A stretch of 24,008 nt of DNA from Mycoplasmoidaceae bacterium (lineage in GTDB: Bacteria; Bacillota_I; Bacilli_A; Mycoplasmatales; Mycoplasmoidaceae), in the NCBI GenBank assembly GCA_024427265.1, contig JAKSVP010000010.1, forward strand, positions 1 through 24,008, in the 5' to 3' direction. The notes beneath the pieces are model-generated. The model saw only the letters and a list, made by a program, of their open reading frames with translations. It was not told where the DNA came from and searched no databases. Positions 16,810-24,008 of this stretch are shown here, one piece after another. Every line of letters starts with the position of its first letter. Position 1 is the first letter of the stretch. The translations under genes and the position numbers were made by a program.

Positions 16810-18150
16810 CTAGTATTCCTTTCTTCTTTTATAACTTTCTTTACGTATTTTGTTGTATTTTTCTTCAAGATACTTACGTTTAGCTTTTTGCTTCATCTTA
16901 TAGATTTGTTGTTTAAGTTTCTTTTTATAACCAGGTTTAACCTTTTGGTTCTTCTTGTTGTAAAGCTTAGAGATTTCTTTCTTCATTGCTAAATCAACAA
17001 TTGGTTTAGTTTTATGCAGATGAAGTTTCTTTTCAATTAATTGGTTATTACTTAATAAGTAATATGTTCATTGAACCTTAGTTTCTAGTCTTGCTAATTG
17101 ATGATCATATTTTTTGTCATATATAAGGTAACTATTTCCAGAATATTTACCACGTCCAGTTCTACCTGCACGGTGTAAATATCAGATATCTTCTTTTGGT
17201 AAACCAAAAGAAATAACGTCACTAACACCATCAATATCCAACCCTCTTGAAGCTAAGTCTGTAGCAACAAGATATTTGAATTGGTTACGGTTAAGTTTAG
17301 AAAACATTTGTTTTCTATCTCTTGTTTCCATATCTTTATGAAGCATACCAACTTCTAGACCCTTGGCTAAAAGCATAGAGTAGATTTTTTCCACATCTTG
17401 CTTTGTGTTAGCAAAGATGATACACATATATGGATTAATTACTTCTAGTAATTGTTCTAATGTGTTATATGGATCATTATTATCTTTTTGGTAAACAACA
17501 CAGTGTTTAATCTTGTCGTTACTAAAGATGTTCTTTTCCAATTGAATTGGAATTAAGTCATGAACAGCTTTCTTAAATGTGTTACTTACATTACTATGTA
17601 TTGATGCTGAACAGAAGATTTTTTGTACATTATTTTTATACAAATCAAGTTTAGCAAACATGTCATTAATTGAATTAACAAAACCATAGTCAATTAACAT
17701 ATCTGCTTCGTCTAAAACTATATGTTTTAAATATTTAAAGTTAACACCTTTTGCAATTGCCTGTCTAATCTTTTCAACAGTAGCAATAACAATTTGACTT
17801 GAGTTGTTAACAAGGTTGTCAATCTTTTCGTTCTTATCTAGTAAAACAATTTTTATTGTTTTGTTGTACTTAGTTAGAGCTAAAAGATTGTTATAAATTT
17901 GTCAAACTAATTCTTTAGTTGGAGCAATAATAATATCTTGGATATGTTTTTCTTGTTCATTAATATTATTAAGGATAGGCAATAAGTAGCAAAGTGTTTT
18001 ACCAGATCCTGTTGGAGCAGAAATGGAAACATTTCTGCCTTGGTTCACTAACTTAAAAGTTTTTTCTTGAACTGCAGTTAGTTCAATGAAATTATTATTA
18101 GATAAAGCTGTATAAAGCCAAAGCTTTAATGATAGTGAACTAAACTTCAT
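16810..18150 (-). CDS. DEAD-box ATP-dependent RNA helicase
   Basis: RNA unwinding enzyme likely serving ribosome assembly or mRNA decay; 446 aa. Helicase domain 1 has motif I APTGSGKT (45-52), Ia PTKELVWQI, DEAD (147-150) and motif III SAS (181-183). Domain 2 has IIFANTKQ, VATDLASRGLDI and HRAGRTGR (326-333). The Q motif region (ELTAVQEKTF) is partly conserved. The C-terminal 60 residues are a highly basic Lys/Arg/Tyr-rich tail that probably binds RNA. UGA gives Trp in several places. It starts 2 nt after the leuS stop and is 2 nt upstream of pepA. Its exact CshA/CshB/DeaD assignment is not decided. Confidence 0.94.
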
Positions 18151-18152
18151 AA

Positions 18153-20552
<2,400 letters not shown>

Positions 20553-20572
20553 AATTATTACTCTTTTTTATT

Positions 20573-20584
20573 TATAATATTATA
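20573..20584. promoter_or_regulatory. Symmetrical bidirectional -10: nfu (+) and leuS (-)
   Basis: TATAATATTATA is a perfect 12-bp palindrome: TATAAT at 20573-20578 on the plus strand and TATAAT at 20584-20579 on the minus strand. The predicted leaders are about 17 nt (nfu) and 20 nt (leuS). Both leaders lack a good Shine-Dalgarno. Confidence 0.6.
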
Positions 20585-20601
20585 ACTATTAAAACTAAAT
20601 T

Positions 20602-20853
20602 ATGAAAGATACACAAACACTTATTGAAGAAATAAGAAAAGAACTAGATTCAATTAAAACTTTTATCAACGCTGATGGTGGCGATGTAAATTTTGTTAGT
20701 TTTAAAGATGGTATCTTAACTCTAGAAATTTCAGGTCATTGCATTGGCTGTATGAGTTTTGATGTAACTTATACATATGGAATTAAAGAGAACTTCAAAC
20801 AAGTTCATCCTGAAATCAAAGATGTAATCTTTACATTAAAAAAATCGGTCTAA
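20602..20853 (+). CDS. nfu: NifU-like Fe-S scaffold/carrier (Nfu domain)
   Basis: An 83-aa protein that is just the NifU C-terminal domain, which carries Fe-S clusters to target proteins through a CxxC pair. C47 and C50 are seen in GHCIGCM, preceded by the family's INADGGDVNFV and followed by a helix. There is no UGA codon. It is the only rightward gene in the right half of the window, set between divergent leuS and convergent nif3, and ends inside a bidirectional terminator. Clients could include the Fe-S serine dehydratase and cysteine desulfidase at the left end; this is inference. Confidence 0.93.
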   Translation: MKDTQTLIEEIRKELDSIKTFINADGGDVNFVSFKDGILTLEISGHCIGCMSFDVTYTYGIKENFKQVHPEIKDVIFTLKKSV

Positions 20854-20875
20854 TTAGATCGATTTTTCTTTTTTA
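20840..20875. terminator. Bidirectional terminator carrying both stop codons in its loop
   Basis: The stem AAAAATCGGTC (20840-20850) pairs with GATCGATTTTT (20857-20867), 11 bp with one G-U pair. The 6-nt loop TAATTA is TAA of nfu (plus) and TAA of nif3 (minus). T-runs follow on both strands. Confidence 0.85.
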
Positions 20876-21621
20876 GTTGTTGTGATAGATAGACAAGAGA
20901 CTTGTTTGAATTGTTGTTTAATTAAACTTGCAATGAAATCACTGAAACAGTTTTCAAGTGCATGACTAACATCTATAGCCTTTAACTTATAGTTAGATAA
21001 GTCTTGTCATCCATGGTGCTTAATGTCACCAGTTATTAACAAAATGTTTTGTTTTGCTAATTCATCATACTTTTCAGCAAACACAGATAATCCAGCTCCA
21101 GAACAAATTGCTAATTTAGAATATTTGTCATTTGCTTGAGCATTAGTTGTTAGTAAACTAACATGGAAGATTTTCTTAAAGTTATCAGCAATTTGTTTAA
21201 CTGTTTGTGCTTTAGTCAAATTACCAACAACAAATTTAGCTTGTTTGTATCATTTTAAATTTTTTAGTTTAAGTTTCGTTCCAACTAAGAAATTCATACC
21301 AACATCTGAATTATCAAAACAAGTGTGAAGAGATAAGACAGTGATATTGTTTTTCTTAATCTTTTTAATTAATCTTTCGTAGAAAGAAAGTAATTTGTGT
21401 TCAGTATTTTTACAAAAGATTGGATGATGTGAAACAATTAGCTTTGCTTTTTGTTTGATCGCCTCATCAATAGTTTTTTCATTTAAATCTAAACAAACAA
21501 AAACTTTTTTTGTATCTTGGTTTAAGTTTCCTCTATTTAAAAAACCAGATTCATCTCATTCTTCTTGTAATGATAATGGATATTGCTTTAGCAAATAGTT
21601 TGTAATCTTTTTGATTTGCAT
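20854..21621 (-). CDS. nif3: Nif3-like dinuclear metal-centre protein (YbgI/YqfO family)
   Basis: Toroid-forming metalloprotein family of uncertain function, annotated as GTP cyclohydrolase I type 2 homologue. It has 255 aa, so it is the short form without the extra PII-like domain of Bacillus YqfO. Motifs: EEWDESGFL, CLDLNEKTIDEAI, LIVSHHPIF with H65 and H66, HTCFDNSDVGMN, ICSGAG, TGDIKHH and DVSHALEN, together giving the His/Asp/Glu metal ligands. The ATG shares a base with the trmK stop (TAATG). rpoD-trmK-nif3 is a common order in Firmicutes and supports the call. Confidence 0.9.
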
Positions 21622-22280
21622 TATTTCTTTACCTTTTGTTTAAGTTCTTTATATAAAGCAGCAAAGTCTTTAGAAAATTTATTAAGTTTTTTCTTTTCAA
21701 TTTTCTTGATGTATTCTTTTAAGTAACTTATTCAAGCTTTTTTATCTTTTTGTAAAAGAGCTGAACCAAAGTGAGCTTCAAAGTTTGTTATCTTTCTAGC
21801 TTTAGTTCCTTGCTTAGCACAAATGATTTGGTAGAACTTTGTTCTATCTAAGCAAACTTCTTCAAACAAAATATCGTATTTGTTTTTAGCTAAATACTTT
21901 CTTAATAGTTCAACATCACAGTTAGCTTCAAGAATGTATTTAACATCTTTGTTAATGGTTGAATCTTTATGTTCTAGAATATCAATAATGTTATTAGCGC
22001 CCATTCCAGCTATAACAATGTAGTTAGGTTGAACAAAGACTTTTTTAACAATGTCTTTTAAACCATCATTTAAAACATTAATTGTTTTAGTTGTTAAGTG
22101 GTTTTTAGCTAAATTAGCCTTACCAGCATTATGTGGTAATCAATTCTTTTCAATGTTAACTACTTGCTTAACTTTCTTATCTCGCAATATATTGATTGCT
22201 AGCAATGCGTGGTCTGATCCGACATCGTATACACATTGACACTTATCAATTAAATTGCAAATTTCTTTAATTCTGTTCAT
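21621..22280 (-). CDS. trmK: tRNA (adenine22-N1)-methyltransferase TrmK
   Basis: SAM-dependent enzyme forming m1A22 in tRNA; 219 aa. The Rossmann SAM loop is DVGSDHALL (from residue 19; family DIGSDHAYL), followed by VVNIEKN, NYIVIAGMGANNI (where IAGMGG is usual) and LEANCDVELLRKYL (QPN...LR..L region). The C-terminal Lys-rich helices are the expected coiled-coil domain. It overlaps the end of rpoD by 14 bp and nif3 by 1 bp. UGA encodes Trp in EKNWLP and KAWISY. Confidence 0.92.
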
Positions 22281-23628
22281 CTAGGATATAACTTCTTAAT
22301 TTCTTTGATTTAGATGGGTGTTTTAGTTTTCTTGTAGCTTTAGCTTCAATTTGTCTTACTTGTTCACGAGGAATTTTTAACTTCTCTGCAGCTTCATCAA
22401 GACTATGAACATAAGTATATGGTTCAAGACCATATCTCATTCTCATAATCTTTTCCTCTTCAGGAGTTAAAGTTACTTTGAAAAGTTGGTTGATGTCTTC
22501 TTTTAATAAAGATTCTTTTGTATATTGAACTGGTGAAGTTAGAATATCTTCTTTTACGAAGTCAGAGATTTGACTATCTTCATCAGAACCTACAGTCTTA
22601 TCTAAAGATACTGGATCAATGTGGATACGTTTAATATTAGCAACTTTTCTAGTTGTAAATCCAGCAGCTTGTCCACCAAGTTCTTCTGTAATTTCTTCAA
22701 TAGTTGGTTGACGACCCAATCTTTGCGTCAATTCTTTTTCAGCATTTGTTACACGGTGAATTGTTTCAATCATGTGGGCAGGAATACGAATAATCTTTGA
22801 TTGATCAGAGATTGCTCTAGTGATTGCTTGTCTGATTCATCATGTAGCATATGTAGAGAACTTATGACCAAGTTTGTAATCAAACTTAGTAATAGCTTTC
22901 ATTAAACCCATAGTTCCTTCTTGAATTAAGTCTTCAAATTCAATTCCACGATTTAAGAATTTCTTGGCAATTGATGTAACAAGACGTAAGTTACTTGTTA
23001 CTAATTGGTCAACAGCATACTTTCTTTCAATCTCATTTTTAGATCCTAATAGCTTTGCTATTTCTACTTCTTGTTCAGCAGAAAGCATTTTAGATTGACC
23101 TAATGTTGTTAAGAAAGATTTAACACCATCATAGTCATTTCCTTTTGGACCATGAGTAACAATCTTACTTACCTTTTGAGATTTTTGTGTTGAAAGAATC
23201 TTTTCTGCATCTTCAACAGTAAAGTATTTCTTTCCTTCAAAACCTTTGATAGTAATACCTTGTTTAACGATGTCGTTAAACAATCTTTGTGTCATTTCTT
23301 TTGTTAACACATAACTACCAAATTCAGAGAAGATCTTGTTTAGTACAACAACATTTCTACTTCTCTTTTTAAGTTTTACAGTTTGGATGATTTTCTTTTC
23401 AATATCTTTAAATTCAAATTCAGAAATCATCTTATGTTTAGAATAAGATTCTAGAATTTGAATTCTTGGTGCTGAAGCTTTAATAGGTTTAGGTTGTTTC
23501 TTAACAACTTTTTTTGTTGCTTTTTTAGCAACAAGTTTTTTAGTTTTTTTTGCTGTTTTTTTGACAGCAACTTTTTTAGTAGCCTTTTTCTTAGCTACTT
23601 TTCTTACTTTAACATTCTTTTTAGCCAT
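22267..23628 (-). CDS. rpoD: Primary sigma factor RpoD with Lys/Ala-rich N-terminal arm
   Basis: Housekeeping sigma-70 that directs RNA polymerase to -10/-35 promoters; 453 aa. Residues 1-48 are a histone H1-like Lys/Ala/Thr/Val-rich arm (KKATKK and KKTAKK type repeats). A divergent stretch follows (about 49-165), then regions 1.2 and 2 ([44 protein letters not shown] with W263-W264 both UGA), region 3, and region 4.2 ([23 protein letters not shown]). The -10-reading helix is intact, fitting the TATAAT boxes seen across the window. It is the first gene of rpoD-trmK-nif3 from ATG 23628, with AAGGA and TATAAT upstream. Confidence 0.97.
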
Positions 23629-23653
23629 GGATGTATCAGTCCTTAGTTCTTAT

Positions 23654-23659
23654 ATTATA
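23654..23659 (-). promoter_or_regulatory. -10 element of rpoD
   Basis: TATAAT on the minus strand, preceded by GGG, with AAGGA downstream before ATG 23628. Confidence 0.55.
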
Positions 23660-23670
23660 CCCCCAAAAAT

Positions 23671-23702
23671 GAAAAAAGTAAAAGTAATATATTACTTTTA
23701 CT
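23671..23702 (-). terminator. Terminator of the small membrane-protein gene
   Basis: 23677-23702 is a perfect 26-bp palindrome (13-bp arms, AGTAAAAGTAATA outward). On the minus strand it is followed by six T, a C-A break and five more T. It separates the 23739-23972 gene from the rpoD promoter. Confidence 0.8.
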
Positions 23703-23738
23703 ATAAAGGGTTTCATACAATTTGCAAAGCCAAGATAT

Positions 23739-23972
23739 TTATCCAATAATTGAAATAGCACTTCTGCTAGGAACAGGGGATAAACGCATGATAGTTGTTC
23801 TACGGAAACCGTAGTTTGTATCTGCAGTTTTGCCTTGTGCTAAGCTAATGGAATTCATGATTAGATTAGATAGAGTTGAAATTAGAATACCAATTCCTAA
23901 AGCTATGGCATAAAAGGCGCCACCTGTTTTATTAGCTTTTTGTGCTAATGTTAATTTTTTAATATATATCAC
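23739..23972 (-). CDS. Small one-TM membrane protein of unknown function, non-standard start likely
   Basis: I do not recognise this protein of 74-77 aa. A short basic N-terminus (KKLTLAQKANKTGG) is followed by one strongly hydrophobic helix (AFYAIALGIGILISTLSNLI) and a polar, Arg/Ser/Thr-containing tail ending SRSAISIIG. The only standard start in frame is GTG 23972, which overlaps the strong Shine-Dalgarno GGGAGGTGA; an ATT at 23963, 8 nt after GGAGG, is better placed and would give a natural (M)KKLTLAQ start. ATT is an allowed table-4 start. A Gly-Gly before the hydrophobic segment recalls secreted-peptide leaders, but this is weak. It has its own terminator and is preceded by the 33-bp repeat also found before recA. 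Confidence 0.65.
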   Translation of the reverse strand: MIYIKKLTLAQKANKTGGAFYAIALGIGILISTLSNLIMNSISLAQGKTADTNYGFRRTTIMRLSPVPSRSAISIIG

Positions 23973-23975
23973 CTC

Positions 23976-24008
23976 CCATATAACTCTTCGCGAAAAAAAT
24001 AAAAATTT
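23976..24008 (-). repeat. 33-bp exact repeat upstream of the small membrane-protein gene (copy 2)
   Basis: Identical to 6448-6480 and cut by the window edge, so the real repeat may be longer. As before recA, its minus-strand 3' end (GAGTTATATGG) runs straight into the Shine-Dalgarno. It contains the palindrome TTCGCGAA. Confidence 0.88.

Overview
The window is AT-rich DNA from a UGA=Trp (genetic code 4) Mollicute, i.e. a mycoplasma-type organism rather than an acholeplasma or phytoplasma. The code is read directly from conserved proteins. Two consecutive UGA codons sit at the invariant Trp-Trp of sigma-70 region 2, and in-frame UGA codons fall inside otherwise intact RecA, LeuRS, AsnRS, DnaJ, L-serine dehydratase and PgsA. 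Joining the frames across UGA gives 23 protein genes, all apparently intact except feoB, which runs off the left edge. There are no tRNA or rRNA genes, no IS element and no CRISPR. Genus cannot be fixed from the sequence alone.

Layout. (1) 1-5208, the accessory part: leftward feoA-feoB (ferrous iron uptake) faces rightward genes for two tandem Fe-S L-serine dehydratase-type proteins and, after a terminator, an L-cysteine desulfidase of the same superfamily. Together they suggest iron-dependent breakdown of Ser and Cys to pyruvate, ammonia and sulfide. The first dehydratase keeps the Fe-S cysteines but has lost several active-site motifs. (2) 5207-9632, leftward: asnS-pgsA-cinA-(three-TM protein)-recA-(72-aa protein). 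It contains the Firmicute pgsA-cinA-recA order with a membrane-protein gene inserted before recA. (3) 9677-11574, leftward: dnaJ-grpE behind a CIRCE element. (4) 11594-15351, leftward: a minimal division operon, mraZ-rsmH-(FtsA-like unknown)-ftsZ, with an MraZ operator of three 10-bp-spaced repeats at the promoter and start. (5) 15416-20584, leftward: leuS-DEAD-box helicase-M17 aminopeptidase. (6) 20573-20853, rightward: nfu, sharing a palindromic -10 with leuS. (7) 20854-23659, leftward: rpoD-trmK-nif3. (8) 23739-24008: a small one-TM protein gene with a strong Shine-Dalgarno sequence, preceded by a 33-bp sequence repeated exactly upstream of recA.

Gene packing is very tight. TAATG or 10-25 bp overlaps occur at most operon junctions, stop codons overlap Shine-Dalgarno sequences, and regulatory signals are layered. 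The CIRCE may also terminate ftsZ transcription, the nfu/nif3 terminator carries both stop codons in its loop, and leuS/nfu use one symmetrical TATAATATTATA. Strongest leads for new biology are the degenerate serine dehydratase paralogue in its iron/Fe-S setting, the 33-bp repeat linking recA with an unknown small membrane protein, the dual CIRCE/terminator, and the cryptic FtsA-position protein.
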